The notes: generated by a model not told the origin, from the sequence alone. Shown: positions 8,503-17,990, counted from the first letter of the stretch. The stretch is 64,000 nucleotides of DNA from Pacificoceanicola sp049803835 (GCF_049803835.1 NZ_JBNAGK010000009.1:191181-255180), one strand, 5' to 3'. Made by a program: numbers and translations.

Positions 8503-8691
8503 GGGTCGTCTCGTCTTGGCGGTTTCAGGGATCGACTTTTCACAAAGCGCCCGGATTTCTAGCAAGTTTGCCATCGTTTTGCCACAATCGAGGTCCCGAT
8601 TTGTTGGTTAACAGGCTGTAAAAACGACAAAATCCGCCGATTTTTTCCGTTTAACGAATGTCGCGCAATCGAGATGCCCCATTAAGCAGAA

Positions 8692-8710
8692 CGGCGCCAC
8701 AGGGGCGCCG
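8692..8710 (-). terminator. Hairpin downstream of ssb
   Basis: CGGCGCC and GGCGCCG form a 7-bp GC stem around a 5-nt loop, about 30 bp after the ssb stop on the minus strand. The following T content is weak (TTCTGCTT), so termination efficiency is uncertain. Confidence 0.6.
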
Positions 8711-8740
8711 CTCGCAGGGTCTGTCCGGAAGGAGCACTGC

Positions 8741-9259
8741 TCAGAAGGGAATCTCGTCGTCGATGTCGCGGGCCGGGGCGCGCGAGGGGCCGGAGCCGGA
8801 GCCGCCGCGGTCGTCGTAACCGCCGCCGTAATCGCGGTCGTCATAGCCGCCGCCGCCCTGCGAGCCACCGCCGAAGCCGCCGCGATCCCCGCCACCGCCA
8901 CCGCCGCCCGGGCCGTCGAGCATCACCAGCGAGCCGCCGAATCCCTGCAGGACGACCTCGGTGGAATAGCGGTCCTGGCCGGACTGGTCCTGCCACTTGC
9001 GGGTCTGCAGCTGGCCCTCGATATAGACCTTCGAGCCCTTGCGCAGGTATTGCTCCGCCACGCGCACGAGGCCCTCCTGGAAGATCGCGACGGAATGCCA
9101 CTCGGTCTTCTCGCGGCGCTCGCCGGTGTTGCGGTCCTTCCAGGTCTCGGAGGTGGCAATGCGCAGGTTGCAGACCTTGCCGCCGTTCTGAAAGCTGCGC
9201 ACCTCGGGGTCGCGCCCGAGATTGCCCACCAGGATAACCTTGTTCACTGAACCGGCCAT
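8741..9259 (-). CDS. ssb: Single-stranded DNA-binding protein
   Basis: The 172-aa protein has an OB fold at about residues 1-112 (NKVILVGNLGRDPE, TEWHSVAIF, YIEGQLQTRKWQD). A low-complexity Gly/Asp/Arg-rich linker follows (about 115-160), then the acidic tail DDEIPF that recruits replication and repair partners. It acts in replication, recombination and repair. It is divergent from the lytic transglycosylase gene, with a 145-bp shared promoter region. I found no GAAC-N7-GAAC type LexA box there. Confidence 0.97.
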   Translation of the reverse strand: MAGSVNKVILVGNLGRDPEVRSFQNGGKVCNLRIATSETWKDRNTGERREKTEWHSVAIFQEGLVRVAEQYLRKGSKVYIEGQLQTRKWQDQSGQDRYSTEVVLQGFGGSLVMLDGPGGGGGGGDRGGFGGGSQGGGGYDDRDYGGGYDDRGGSGSGPSRAPARDIDDEIPF

Positions 9260-9404
9260 GCGTCATTCCCCTTTGATTCTTGTCGGCAGATAGTTGCCGC
9301 ACCCTATACCACCCGTGTCCACGGCTGAAAGGCCCGGGGTAGCAATATCTGATTTCCGGGCTATAGTGCGGGCGATTTTGTGCTTGGACATTAGGGACAG
9401 TGAC

Positions 9405-10010
9405 ATGGTTCGGGGGACTTTCGGCCTGGTGATCGGGATCGCGGTGCTTTGTGCGCCGCTGGCGGCGATGGCCGAGCAGATTTCGACGCAGGGGCGGGCG
9501 CGGCTGTTTTCCAGCCAGACGCGGCTGCTCGATACGCGCGCCGCGCAGCAGTACAACAACTCGGTCCGGCTGCAGCCGCCGAGCGTGATCACCCCGACGA
9601 AATACGGCGTGCTCGACGGCAGCCTGCCGCAGTACCGGGGCAGCTATCGCGGCGAATATGTCGAGATGGCCCGCGCCGCCGCCCGCAAGCACGGCGTGCC
9701 GGAGGACCTGTTCCTGCGGCTGGTGCAACAGGAATCGCGCTTCAACGCCTCCGCGAAATCGCACAAGGGGGCGATCGGCCTCGCGCAGCTGATGCCGGGC
9801 ACGGCGAAGGTGCTGGGGGTCGATCCGCACGACCCGCGCCAGAACCTCGAAGGCGGGGCGCGGTATCTGAAGATGCAGTTCGAGACCTTCAAGAGCTGGC
9901 GTCTTGCGCTCGCCGCCTACAATGCCGGCCCCGGCGCGGTGATCAAGCACGGCGGCGTGCCGCCGTACCGCGAGACGAAGAATTACGTGAAGAAGATCTG
10001 GGGCAGTTGA
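9405..10010 (+). CDS. Periplasmic lytic transglycosylase (SLT domain)
   Basis: The 201-aa protein starts at ATG 9405 with AGGGA about 6 nt upstream and has a signal peptide ending AAMA (about residues 1-23). The SLT domain covers about 85-200, with catalytic Glu110 in VQQESRFN. The lysozyme-like fold motifs GAIGLAQLMPGTA and LAAYNAGPGAV are also present. It cleaves the MurNAc-GlcNAc bond of peptidoglycan, forming 1,6-anhydro ends. Only the catalytic domain is present, without LysM or other binding modules. It stands alone and is divergent from ssb. Confidence 0.94.
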   Translation: MVRGTFGLVIGIAVLCAPLAAMAEQISTQGRARLFSSQTRLLDTRAAQQYNNSVRLQPPSVITPTKYGVLDGSLPQYRGSYRGEYVEMARAAARKHGVPEDLFLRLVQQESRFNASAKSHKGAIGLAQLMPGTAKVLGVDPHDPRQNLEGGARYLKMQFETFKSWRLALAAYNAGPGAVIKHGGVPPYRETKNYVKKIWGS

Positions 10011-10140
10011 GCGTGGGCGGTTGGGTTTGTGATCCGTCGGTTTTGTGAATCGGTTTGGGTGCATGGTGTGGCCGCTGCGCGGACAAAGCTGCCGTTTGAC
10101 ACTCGATCAAGAGTGACCGCTTTTTGCATTGCTTGCGAAA

Positions 10141-10641
10141 TCAATTGCCCTTGCGCGCGGTTTCAAGGTCCCAGTTGTCGAGACGTTTTTGTGCGAAACC
10201 GCGAACGACCAAAGTCTCTGACTCTGACAAACGTTCAAGTGCCTGTTTCGCTTCGACTGTCCCTATATCAGCGAGAGCCCAAGTGCATTTTCGAGCAAGC
10301 GCGTGGTTTTCATCCCATTCAAGGTAATTCGGATTGCTTGAAGCCCTTCGTTCCAGAGCTTCAATTGCACATGTGCATTTCAAGTCTTGGATAGCTAGAG
10401 CGACATCTTCGTGGCGGAAGTGCCAGTCTTCGAGAAGCACATCAGCAAGCAATTCGCACAGTCCTGCACAATGCTGCATTGGAAAGCAAGCTCTCAAGGC
10501 TTCTTCAAACGCATCTGGGTCTCCTAACTGCATCGCCTTTTGCAATACGATGAAAGTATCGCTTTTGTCGCTCGCCATTGCTTTAACCCTGTAATGCGGC
10601 TGAGTTATCTCTAGAACAGACTTTTCTACTTCGCGCAGCAT
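10141..10641 (-). CDS. Low-GC hypothetical protein, HEAT-like helices
   Basis: This 166-aa acidic, helical, cysteine-containing protein ends in two helix-turn-helix units resembling HEAT repeats. One lies around AIEALERRASSNPN and the other is ALARKCTWALADIG...KQALERL. Base composition is clearly more AT-rich than the flanking genes, suggesting recent acquisition. ATG at 10641 has GAGGAG about 13 nt upstream; an internal ATG at 10578 has AGGG about 8 nt upstream, so the start is unresolved. There is no signal peptide or enzyme motif. HEAT-like orphans are often partner-binding or immunity proteins, but nothing here proves that. Confidence 0.6.
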   Translation of the reverse strand: MLREVEKSVLEITQPHYRVKAMASDKSDTFIVLQKAMQLGDPDAFEEALRACFPMQHCAGLCELLADVLLEDWHFRHEDVALAIQDLKCTCAIEALERRASSNPNYLEWDENHALARKCTWALADIGTVEAKQALERLSESETLVVRGFAQKRLDNWDLETARKGN

Positions 10642-10733
10642 CGGTCAAGTTGGGCTCCTCGCTGCCATTCTCTGCACCGCAAAGTTTACCAAACCTATCC
10701 GATTCTCGTCCCCCTCAATAACGTCCCATCCCC

Positions 10734-12821
10734 TCACTCCGCCGCCAGCGTGATCACCGGCTCCATGCTCGCCAATTCCTCGTCCGAAAGATGGCATTTC
10801 ACCTGATGCCCCTCGGCGATCATCCGCACCGGCGGCACCTCCTTTTCACACAGCCCACCCGGAACTTGCGATTTCCACCGGCAGCGGGTCTGGAACGGGC
10901 AGCCCGGCGGCGGGTTCATGGCGGAGGGAATGTCGCCCTCCAGCACGATGTGCTTCTTCTCCACCGAGGTGTCCGCGATGGGCACCGCCGAGAGCAGCGC
11001 CTCGGTATAGGGGTGATAGGGCGGGGCGAAGACCTGATCGGTCGAGCCAAGCTCCACCACATGGCCGAGGTACATGACCATCACCCGGTCGCTGAGATAC
11101 CGCACGATGGAAAGGTCATGCGAGATGAACAGCAGCGTCGTCTTGTGCTCGCGCTGGATCTCCATGAGCAGGTCCGTGACGGCGGCCTGCACCGAGACGT
11201 CCAGCGCCGAGACCGGCTCGTCCGCCACCACGATCCGCGCATCCCCGGCAAAGGCGCGGGCAATGCCGACGCGCTGTTTCTGTCCGCCGGAGAGCTGACG
11301 CGGCATCCGGCCCGCGAATTCTCGGGGCAGCTTCACCAGATCGAGCAGCTCCAGCATCCGCTGCCTGCGCGCCGCGTCGCTGTCGCCCACGCCGAAGATT
11401 TCCAGCGCCCGGATGATCTGCCGCCCCACGGTCATCGACGGGTTCAGCGTGTCGAAGGGGTTCTGGAAGACCATCTGCACATCGGCAATCGTCTTGCGGT
11501 CCCGCTTCTCGATCGGCACGCCTTCGATGTTGCGGTTGTCGAGCAGGATCTGGCCATCGGTGGCGGTCTCCAGCCCCATGAGCACCTTGGCGAAGGTCGA
11601 CTTGCCGCAGCCGCTCTCGCCGACAATCGCCAGGGTCTCGCTCTCCCGGGCCTCGAAAGACAGGGTTTCGTTGGCCTTGACCACCCTGGTCTTGCCCGAC
11701 CCGCCGAACAGGGCATTCGCCGCCACCTCGTAGTATTTCTTCAGCTGGTCCATCTTCAGGACCACCTGACCCGGCTCCGCCTTCTCCTTCGCCACGACAT
11801 TCGACGGCGGTGCAGCCCAGTCGATCTCGGCGTAGCGCAGGCAGCGCGTCCGGTGCCGTGCCGTGTCCTCCAGCGTCACCATCGGCACACGCTCGACCGC
11901 ATCGCAGCGCCCGGCGACGAAATACTCGCAGCGCGGCCCGAAGTTGCAGCCCGGCGGGCGCTCGTGCGGCAGGGGGAAGTTGCCGGGAATCGCCACCAGA
12001 GGCCGCGCATTCTTGTCCGCGCCGGGCAGCGGGATCGACCGGAACAGTGCCTGCGTGTAGGGGTGCATCATCTCGTCGAAGACGTCCCCGATGGAGCCGG
12101 TCTCCACCGCCTCGCCGGAATACATCACGCAGATGCGGTCGCAGGTCTCCAGCACCAGCCCGAGGTTGTGCGAGATGAACAGCATGGAGGTGCCGTATTT
12201 CTGGCCCAGCTCCTTGACCAGCTCCACAACCGCCGCCTCCACCGTCACGTCGAGCGCGGTGGTCGGCTCGTCGAGAATAAGCAGCGACGGCTCCGCCATC
12301 AGCGCCATGGCAATGACGATCCTTTGCTGCTGGCCGCCGGACAGCTGGTGCGGATAGCTGTCCAGAATGCGTTTCGGGTCCGGCAGCTTCACATCCGTGA
12401 CCACCTGGAGGGCGCGGGCGTAGGCTTCCTTCTCGGACACCCCGCGATGGATCATCGGCACTTCCATGAGTTGCTTGCCGATCTTCATGGCCGGATTGAG
12501 GGAGGCCATCGGCTCCTGATAGATCATGGCGATCTCGGAACCCCGGATCCGGCGCAGCTGATCGTGTGACATCGCCCCGAGATCGCGGCCCTTGAACTTG
12601 ATCTTGCCGCCCACGATTCGCCCGGTCTTGCCAAGGTCCTGCATCACGCCCAGCGCCACGGTGGACTTGCCGCAGCCTGACTCGCCCACCAGCCCCACGG
12701 CTTCTCCGGGCATCACCCGCACGGAGAAGTCCATGACGGCGGGGATTTCCCTGAGCCGGGTGAAGAAGCTGATCGAAAGGTCCTCGATCTCCAGGATCGG
12801 CCCGTCATATCCGTCTTTCAT
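10734..12821 (-). CDS. Dipeptide/opine-type ABC transporter, fused double ATPase (DppD-DppF type)
   Basis: This 695-aa protein contains two full ABC domains. The first (about 8-330) has Walker A GESGCGKST, signature LSGGQQQR and Walker B LLILDEP. The second (about 355-680) has GESGCGKST, LSGGQKQR and VADEP. Each ends in the oligopeptide/dipeptide C-terminal cysteine region (PPGCNFGPRCEY; PPGCPFQTRCRW), which in relatives can hold an Fe-S cluster. It energises uptake through the two permeases encoded upstream in the same operon. Fusion of the usual two ATPase subunits is common in Rhodobacterales. The substrate is unknown. Confidence 0.95.
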   Translation of the reverse strand: MKDGYDGPILEIEDLSISFFTRLREIPAVMDFSVRVMPGEAVGLVGESGCGKSTVALGVMQDLGKTGRIVGGKIKFKGRDLGAMSHDQLRRIRGSEIAMIYQEPMASLNPAMKIGKQLMEVPMIHRGVSEKEAYARALQVVTDVKLPDPKRILDSYPHQLSGGQQQRIVIAMALMAEPSLLILDEPTTALDVTVEAAVVELVKELGQKYGTSMLFISHNLGLVLETCDRICVMYSGEAVETGSIGDVFDEMMHPYTQALFRSIPLPGADKNARPLVAIPGNFPLPHERPPGCNFGPRCEYFVAGRCDAVERVPMVTLEDTARHRTRCLRYAEIDWAAPPSNVVAKEKAEPGQVVLKMDQLKKYYEVAANALFGGSGKTRVVKANETLSFEARESETLAIVGESGCGKSTFAKVLMGLETATDGQILLDNRNIEGVPIEKRDRKTIADVQMVFQNPFDTLNPSMTVGRQIIRALEIFGVGDSDAARRQRMLELLDLVKLPREFAGRMPRQLSGGQKQRVGIARAFAGDARIVVADEPVSALDVSVQAAVTDLLMEIQREHKTTLLFISHDLSIVRYLSDRVMVMYLGHVVELGSTDQVFAPPYHPYTEALLSAVPIADTSVEKKHIVLEGDIPSAMNPPPGCPFQTRCRWKSQVPGGLCEKEVPPVRMIAEGHQVKCHLSDEELASMEPVITLAAE

Positions 12822-12837
12822 CTTGTGTCCTCCGCGT

Positions 12838-12888
12838 CCCGGGCTTGACCCGGGACCTCATGGCAGGAGGCCCCGGGTCAAGCCCGGG
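12838..12888. repeat. Inverted pair of CCCGGG-type palindromes inside the ABC operon
   Basis: CCCGGGCTTGACCCGGG (12838-12854) and its inverse CCCGGGTCAAGCCCGGG (12872-12888) flank a 17-nt spacer, so the transcript can fold a stem of 17 bp or more. It sits between the permease gene and the ATPase gene and may lower or protect the distal message. Related copies are at 2891 and 21603. Confidence 0.85.
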
Positions 12889-12899
12889 GCGTGTGTTTC

Positions 12900-14087
12900 T
12901 CAATCCCTCAGGCTCTCTTCCCTGAGACCGTCCGCCAGCAGGTTCAGCCCCAGCACCAGCGAGAGCAGCGACAGCGCCGGTACCAGCGCCGGGTGCAGGT
13001 AGATCGACAGGAGCCGCCGCCCGTCGTTGATGGTGGACCCCCAGTCCGGGCTTTCCGGAGGCAGGCCGAGGCCGAAGAAGCCGAGCGTTCCCAGAAGGAT
13101 CGTCGTGTAGCCGATGCGCAGGCAGAAATCGACGATCAGCGGCCCGCGGGCGTTGGGCAGGATCTCCCACAGCATGATGTACCACGGACGCTCGCCCCGC
13201 GTCTGCGCCGCCGCCACGTAGTCGCGGGTCTTGATGTCCATGGCGAGGCCCCGGACGATGCGGAAGACCGTCGGCGCGTTGACGAAGACCACGGAGACGA
13301 AGACCACGAGGATGCCCGAGGGGATGTCGAAAAGGTCGACGGGAGAGAAGTCCACCCTGGTGCCTGCCGCGTTCACCGCCGAGACATAGATCACCGCCAT
13401 CGGCACCAGCACCACCGCCAGCCACGTCAGGTTCTTCTGTGGCTGGGTGCGGAAGCGGGCGTGGATCAGCACCCCGGCAAAGATCAGCGGAAAGAAGAAC
13501 AACACCACCGCCATGTATTGCGGCAGGCCGGTCTGCATGATCTCCGGCGTCACCAGCAGGTAGAACAGCAGGATCACCGGGAAGGCGAGGATCAGGTTGG
13601 CGGCGAAGGACAGCACCATGTCGAGCCTGCCGCCGTAGTACCCCGCCGGCAGGCCCAGCGTGATGCCGACCATGAAGGCGAAGAGCGTGGCCAGCGGCGC
13701 GATGGCCATGACCACCAGCGAGCCCTTGACCATGCGGGAGAACACGTCCCGCGCGAGGTTGTCGCCGCCGAGGAGGTAATACGGATACACCCCCTCCGCG
13801 CCGGTCACGGGGGTGCCAGGCCCCTTGTTCTTCATCGCCGCGATCTGCGCCAGCGGATCGTGGGTGGAGATCAGGTCGAACACCCCGGTGAACACCGCCG
13901 TGTAGACCCAGAACATCACCAGTGCGAAGCCGATCATGCCGATGGTGCTGTCGAACAGCTTGCCATAGAGACCGAGCCTGCGCTTGTAGCGGATCGAGGC
14001 GACGAAGGTCACCACCAGCGCCACCCAGACGGGCCAGAACTGCGCGAGGATGCGGATGATGAGGCCGCCCCAGGACAGAGGTTCCAT
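12900..14087 (-). CDS. ABC transporter permease, DppC type
   Basis: This 395-aa inner-membrane permease has an N-terminal OppC-like segment with several early spans. The BPD_transp_1 core (about 205-390) follows a large periplasmic stretch. The EAA loop, which docks the ATPase, reads AAAQTRGERPWYIMLWEILPNARGP. It is longer than typical DppC proteins (about 300 aa) because of additional hydrophobic segments around 150-250. It pairs with the DppB-type permease encoded 12 bp upstream. Confidence 0.93.
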   Translation of the reverse strand: MEPLSWGGLIIRILAQFWPVWVALVVTFVASIRYKRRLGLYGKLFDSTIGMIGFALVMFWVYTAVFTGVFDLISTHDPLAQIAAMKNKGPGTPVTGAEGVYPYYLLGGDNLARDVFSRMVKGSLVVMAIAPLATLFAFMVGITLGLPAGYYGGRLDMVLSFAANLILAFPVILLFYLLVTPEIMQTGLPQYMAVVLFFFPLIFAGVLIHARFRTQPQKNLTWLAVVLVPMAVIYVSAVNAAGTRVDFSPVDLFDIPSGILVVFVSVVFVNAPTVFRIVRGLAMDIKTRDYVAAAQTRGERPWYIMLWEILPNARGPLIVDFCLRIGYTTILLGTLGFFGLGLPPESPDWGSTINDGRRLLSIYLHPALVPALSLLSLVLGLNLLADGLREESLRD

Positions 14088-14099
14088 GGACTTCCTCCC

Positions 14100-15146
14100 T
14101 TAGCTGACGCTGATGCGCGGGTTGAGGTAGACGTAGCCGATGTCGGAAATCAGCTGCGTGACGAGCACCACCACGACGGAGACGACCGAGACGCCCATCA
14201 GCAGTTCGATGTCATTGTTCCCCGCCGCTTGCACCAGCGTCCAGCCGAAGCCCTTGTAGTTGAACAGGGTTTCCACGATCACCACGCCGTTCAGCAGCCA
14301 GGGGAACTGCAGCATGATGACGGTGAAGGGCGCGATCAGCGCGTTTCGCAGCGCGTGTCTCACCACGATGTTGCGGAAGCTCACCCCCTTGAGCCGGGCG
14401 GTGCGGATGTATTGCGCGGTCATCACCTCCGCCATCGACGCGCGGGTCATGCGGGCGATATAGCCCGTGCCATAAAGCGCGATGGTCAGCACCGGCAGGA
14501 AGAAGTTCTCGAAGGTCGCGTGCTCCATGGCGCTGGCCGCCGATCCCTTGAACCATTTCAGCCCCACGGCGGAGGAGGCGAAGACTGCGATGAAGATCAC
14601 CCCCGAGACGTACTCGGGCGTCGCCGTCGTGGCGATGGAGACGGTGGAGAGCGTGCGGTCGAGTTTCGAGCCTTCCCGCATCCCCGCCAGCACGCCGATC
14701 AGCAGCGCCGAGGGCACCATCACGATCATCACCCAGAGCATCAGGAAGCCGGTGAGCGAGAGGCTGTCCGCCACCTTCTCCAGCACCGGCACCTTGAAGA
14801 CGGAAGAGAACCCCCAATGCCCCTGCAACACGCCGCAGAAGTGGCGTGCCTCCTCCACCGGCTGGCCCGGCTCGGCGCAGCGGGCGCGGGTCTCGCCATC
14901 GGTGCCGGTGATCACGTACCCCGGCAGCACGCCGAGCCATTCGCCGTATTTCACCAGCACCGGCTGGGTATAGCCGCGATTGGCCAGCCAGGTTTCGACC
15001 TGGTCGTCGGTCATGCGGAAGTTGCCTTCCGATTTGGCCAGCTTTTCGAGGTTCGGATAGAGGTTGGTCAGGAAGAAGACCACGAAGGTTAGGCAGAGCG
15101 CGGTAAGGATCATCACCGCGATGCGCCTGAGGAGAAACAGTCCCAT
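14100..15146 (-). CDS. ABC transporter permease, DppB type
   Basis: The 348-aa protein has an N-terminal OppB/DppB helix (LLRRIAVMILTALCLTFVVFFL), a periplasmic loop, and a BPD_transp_1 domain of about five further spans. Its EAA loop is YIRTARLKGVSFRNIVVRHALRNALI. It forms the translocation channel with the DppC-type partner. It lies downstream of the binding-protein gene, separated by a stem-loop at 15210-15235 that probably sets relative expression. Confidence 0.94.
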   Translation of the reverse strand: MGLFLLRRIAVMILTALCLTFVVFFLTNLYPNLEKLAKSEGNFRMTDDQVETWLANRGYTQPVLVKYGEWLGVLPGYVITGTDGETRARCAEPGQPVEEARHFCGVLQGHWGFSSVFKVPVLEKVADSLSLTGFLMLWVMIVMVPSALLIGVLAGMREGSKLDRTLSTVSIATTATPEYVSGVIFIAVFASSAVGLKWFKGSAASAMEHATFENFFLPVLTIALYGTGYIARMTRASMAEVMTAQYIRTARLKGVSFRNIVVRHALRNALIAPFTVIMLQFPWLLNGVVIVETLFNYKGFGWTLVQAAGNNDIELLMGVSVVSVVVVLVTQLISDIGYVYLNPRISVS

Positions 15147-15209
15147 CAGCTTTCCCTGTCAGGTGGCATCAGGCAGCCATCGCCCGCCCCGACGCGGGGC
15201 GAGGGAGGA

Positions 15210-15235
15210 AAGGCCGCCCCCGGGGGAGCGGCCTT
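15210..15235 (-). terminator. Intercistronic stem-loop after the binding-protein gene
   Basis: AAGGCCGC and GCGGCCTT form an 8-bp stem just after the binding-protein stop and before the permease genes. On the minus strand it is followed by TTTCC only, so it is more likely a leaky terminator or 3'-end stabiliser that keeps the binding protein in excess. Confidence 0.6.
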
Positions 15236-15249
15236 CGATGGTGTTGCGA

Positions 15250-16920
15250 TCAGGATGCGAGGCCCAGCTTGTAGGGGTGGATCTCGAAGGACGGATGCAT
15301 CTCCGCCCCGACGACACCCGGCTTGTAATGGCGGTAGAGCGAGCGCCAGTAGGGCTGGATGATGACGCTGTCGCCGCGCAGCGTGCTCTCGACCTTCTCC
15401 ATCACCGCACGCCGCTTTTCGACGTCGGCAATCGAGAGCGCCTCGTTCAGCAGCGTATCGAACTCCGGGTTGGCATAGCCCGCTTCGTTCCAGGCCTCGC
15501 CGGAGCGATAGGCCAGCGCGAGGACCTGCACGCCGAGCGGACGGTGGTTCCACTCGGTGATGGAGAACGGGTACTTCGCCCAGTCGTTCCAGAAGGTCGA
15601 ACCGGGCAGCACCGTGCGCTTGACCGGGATACCGGCATCGCGCATCTGCGCGGCGCAGGCGTCGGCGGTGTTCTTGGTGAAACCGTCGTCGAGCGAGATC
15701 AGCTCATGCTCCCAATCGGCCATGCCGATCTCTTCGAGCAACGCCTTCGACGCGGCGGGGTCAAAGGGCGCCGGGCCGATGTCCGCATATTCCGGATGCA
15801 CCGGGGCGACGTGATGGTTCTCCGCCACGGTGCCGAGACCGGCATAGCCGAGTTCGAGACAGATGGCATTGTCCACCGCCTTCACCACCGCCTCGCGCAG
15901 CTTGGCCTCCGCGTAGGGCGCGCTATCGCCCACCAGCGTCTGCTGGTTGAAGCGCAGAACCACCGTGGAGCCGGTCACGACCTCGGACTTCTCCCAACCG
16001 ATGGCATCGGCGATCTCGATGAACTCGTTGACGTTCTGATAGAGCATGTCGACTTCTTCGGACTCGACGGCGGCAATCCAGGACGCCGGGTCGGTGCCGT
16101 AGTCGATGTACTCGATGCGGTCGAGCGCGGCAGGGCCGTAGCCCTCGGCGCTGTCGCCCCACCAGGTATGATCGGTGTTCTTCACCAGAACACCCTTCAC
16201 GCCCACCTCCAGGCTCTCCGGCAGGTAGGGCCCGGTCCCGATCGGGTCCTCCAGCATGGTCGCCGGATCGTGCGAGGCATGCACCACCGCCGCCGGGTAA
16301 TCGGCCATGCCGACGATGATCGTGATGTCGGAGGTCGGCACCGTGACCTTGACGGTGTGATCGTCCACCTTGGTCACCGCGCCCTCGATCAGCTTGTTGG
16401 TCTCGGCGTCGATCAGGGTCGCCATGCGCCCGGCCATCGAGTTGCCCTCGACGCTCTTGTCGCACCAGTATTCGAACATCCGCACCACGTCATCGGCGGT
16501 GAAGGCATCGCCGTTGTTCCAGGTCACGCCCTGGCGCACGTGCAGCACGTACTCCGTGGCGTCGTCATTCGCCTCCCAGCTTTCGAGCAGCATGCCGCGC
16601 AGGCTGCCGTCGCGGTTGTATTCGACCATGTACTCCAGCCAGCCGCGCGCGAAGTTGGCGATCTGCGTCCAGTCGAAGGTACGCGGGTCCTTGAGCGCGC
16701 GAACGTCCTGCTGGATGCGCAGCGTGCCGCCCATCTGCATGTGCGAGGCGGCCTGCGCCGGGCTGCCGAGCCCGCCGAGCATGTAGGCGGCAGAGGCGGA
16801 AACCCCGAGCGCCGTGGCGCGGGTAAGGAATTCGCGGCGGTCGATCTGACCGGCCTTGAATTCGTCGGCATACATCTTGGCCGCCGGGTGGACCCCGGAA
16901 GCATCGGAGGGGTGCGTCAT
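15250..16920 (-). CDS. ABC transporter substrate-binding protein, SBP family 5, Tat signal
   Basis: This 556-aa periplasmic binding protein belongs to the peptide/nickel/opine group. Near residue 33 it carries a twin-arginine motif (RREFLTRA) and a hydrophobic segment ending in an Ala-rich cleavage region, implying folded export by Tat. The body has family-5 features (GTLRIQQD, YVLHVRQGVTWNNGDAFTADDVV, GTGPY). ATG 16920 was chosen because AGGGAGA sits 5 nt upstream. It is the first gene of the operon with DppB, DppC and the double ATPase. The substrate cannot be read from sequence. Confidence 0.93.
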   Translation of the reverse strand: MTHPSDASGVHPAAKMYADEFKAGQIDRREFLTRATALGVSASAAYMLGGLGSPAQAASHMQMGGTLRIQQDVRALKDPRTFDWTQIANFARGWLEYMVEYNRDGSLRGMLLESWEANDDATEYVLHVRQGVTWNNGDAFTADDVVRMFEYWCDKSVEGNSMAGRMATLIDAETNKLIEGAVTKVDDHTVKVTVPTSDITIIVGMADYPAAVVHASHDPATMLEDPIGTGPYLPESLEVGVKGVLVKNTDHTWWGDSAEGYGPAALDRIEYIDYGTDPASWIAAVESEEVDMLYQNVNEFIEIADAIGWEKSEVVTGSTVVLRFNQQTLVGDSAPYAEAKLREAVVKAVDNAICLELGYAGLGTVAENHHVAPVHPEYADIGPAPFDPAASKALLEEIGMADWEHELISLDDGFTKNTADACAAQMRDAGIPVKRTVLPGSTFWNDWAKYPFSITEWNHRPLGVQVLALAYRSGEAWNEAGYANPEFDTLLNEALSIADVEKRRAVMEKVESTLRGDSVIIQPYWRSLYRHYKPGVVGAEMHPSFEIHPYKLGLAS

Positions 16921-17144
16921 GATTGTCTCCCTGTGACACATGGTCTTTTATTGTCGGCTGACGAACCGGATGCCCGGCACGGGACGGGCAGGCCGGAAAG
17001 TCGCCTGATTATGAATGCATTGCGCCCTGTGAATCGCGCCGCGTCAACGTCCGCTTTCACCGTTTGTGGTCTGTTTGCGACATGACCACCATTCAAAAAC
17101 GACAGGACGCCCGGTGCAAGGGATTTTCGTGCAAAACCGCGTGT

Positions 17145-17990
17145 TCAGGTCCGGGGCCTGGCCCGCGCCCGGAGCGCGGTCGGCGTCTGGCCGGTGTGGT
17201 TCTGGATGAACCGGGTGAAATAGGCCGCCGAGGCAAAGCCGAGATCGCGGGCGATCCGGCTGACCGGCGGCTGCGGCGCGAGCAATGCGAGGCGGGCGGC
17301 GTGCAGCTTGCGCTCGGTCAGGATGTCGGCGGCGGTCTTGCCGCAGGTCTGCCGGCACACCCTTGTCAGATGCGTCGGCGTCACGTCGAGCGCCTCGGCA
17401 TAGAGCGCCATGGCGTTCGGGGTGCGGAAATCGCGGGTGACGCTCTGCGCGAAGCGGCGGGCGAGGCGGGTCGCGGCGCTGTCCTCGCCCTGGTCGAGAT
17501 TGCCCGCCGCGACCTGCCGGTTCAGCCAGACCCCGAGCAGGCCGACATGGCCTTCGATGGCCTCATCGAAAAAGGGCCTGCGCTGGCTCAGCTCGCGCTG
17601 GATGGTGTCGAGTGTGCCGGTCAGTTCCGCCTGTGCCAGGCTGTCGCGGATGCGCAGGTGCATCGGCTCGTGCGGCAGCCTGCCGGTCAGAGCGGCCGGG
17701 CATTCGAGATAGAGCGCCTGCGCGGTGTTCGGCAACTCGACGGAAAACAGCGTGCCCGCGGGCAGGAAGAGCGCGCTGTGCATCGACAGCCCGCGCCGCA
17801 CGCCGTTCACGATGACGCGCCCCTGGCCCCGGGTGATCCACAGCAGGACGGTGTCGGGTCGGTCGTGCTGCAACTCGTATTTCCACGCCGCCCCCTGCAG
17901 GGCAAGCCCGAAGGAGCCGCATTTGACCGGCCCCTTCGGCGCGGGCGGCGGCGGCATGGCCTTGCGCAGGAAGCCCGGAACGCTGCTCAT
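17145..17990 (-). CDS. AraC-family transcriptional regulator
   Basis: The 281-aa protein has an N-terminal cupin-like sensor region (about 20-110, ITRGQGRVIVNG). A C-terminal AraC/XylS DNA-binding domain (about 180-275) has two helix-turn-helix units (ALYAEALDVTPTHLTRVCRQ; SRIARDLGFASAAYFTRFIQNHTGQTP). Its start overlaps the miaA stop by 4 bp (ATGA), so it is probably expressed from the miaA promoter. It lies 224 bp upstream of the ABC importer operon on the same strand, which makes that operon the likely target by proximity only. Confidence 0.92.
   Translation of the reverse strand: MSSVPGFLRKAMPPPPAPKGPVKCGSFGLALQGAAWKYELQHDRPDTVLLWITRGQGRVIVNGVRRGLSMHSALFLPAGTLFSVELPNTAQALYLECPAALTGRLPHEPMHLRIRDSLAQAELTGTLDTIQRELSQRRPFFDEAIEGHVGLLGVWLNRQVAAGNLDQGEDSAATRLARRFAQSVTRDFRTPNAMALYAEALDVTPTHLTRVCRQTCGKTAADILTERKLHAARLALLAPQPPVSRIARDLGFASAAYFTRFIQNHTGQTPTALRARARPRT

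Noticed and set aside
9260..9404. SOS box upstream of ssb
   Set aside because: No GAAC-N7-GAAC or GTTC-type dyad could be found in the region.
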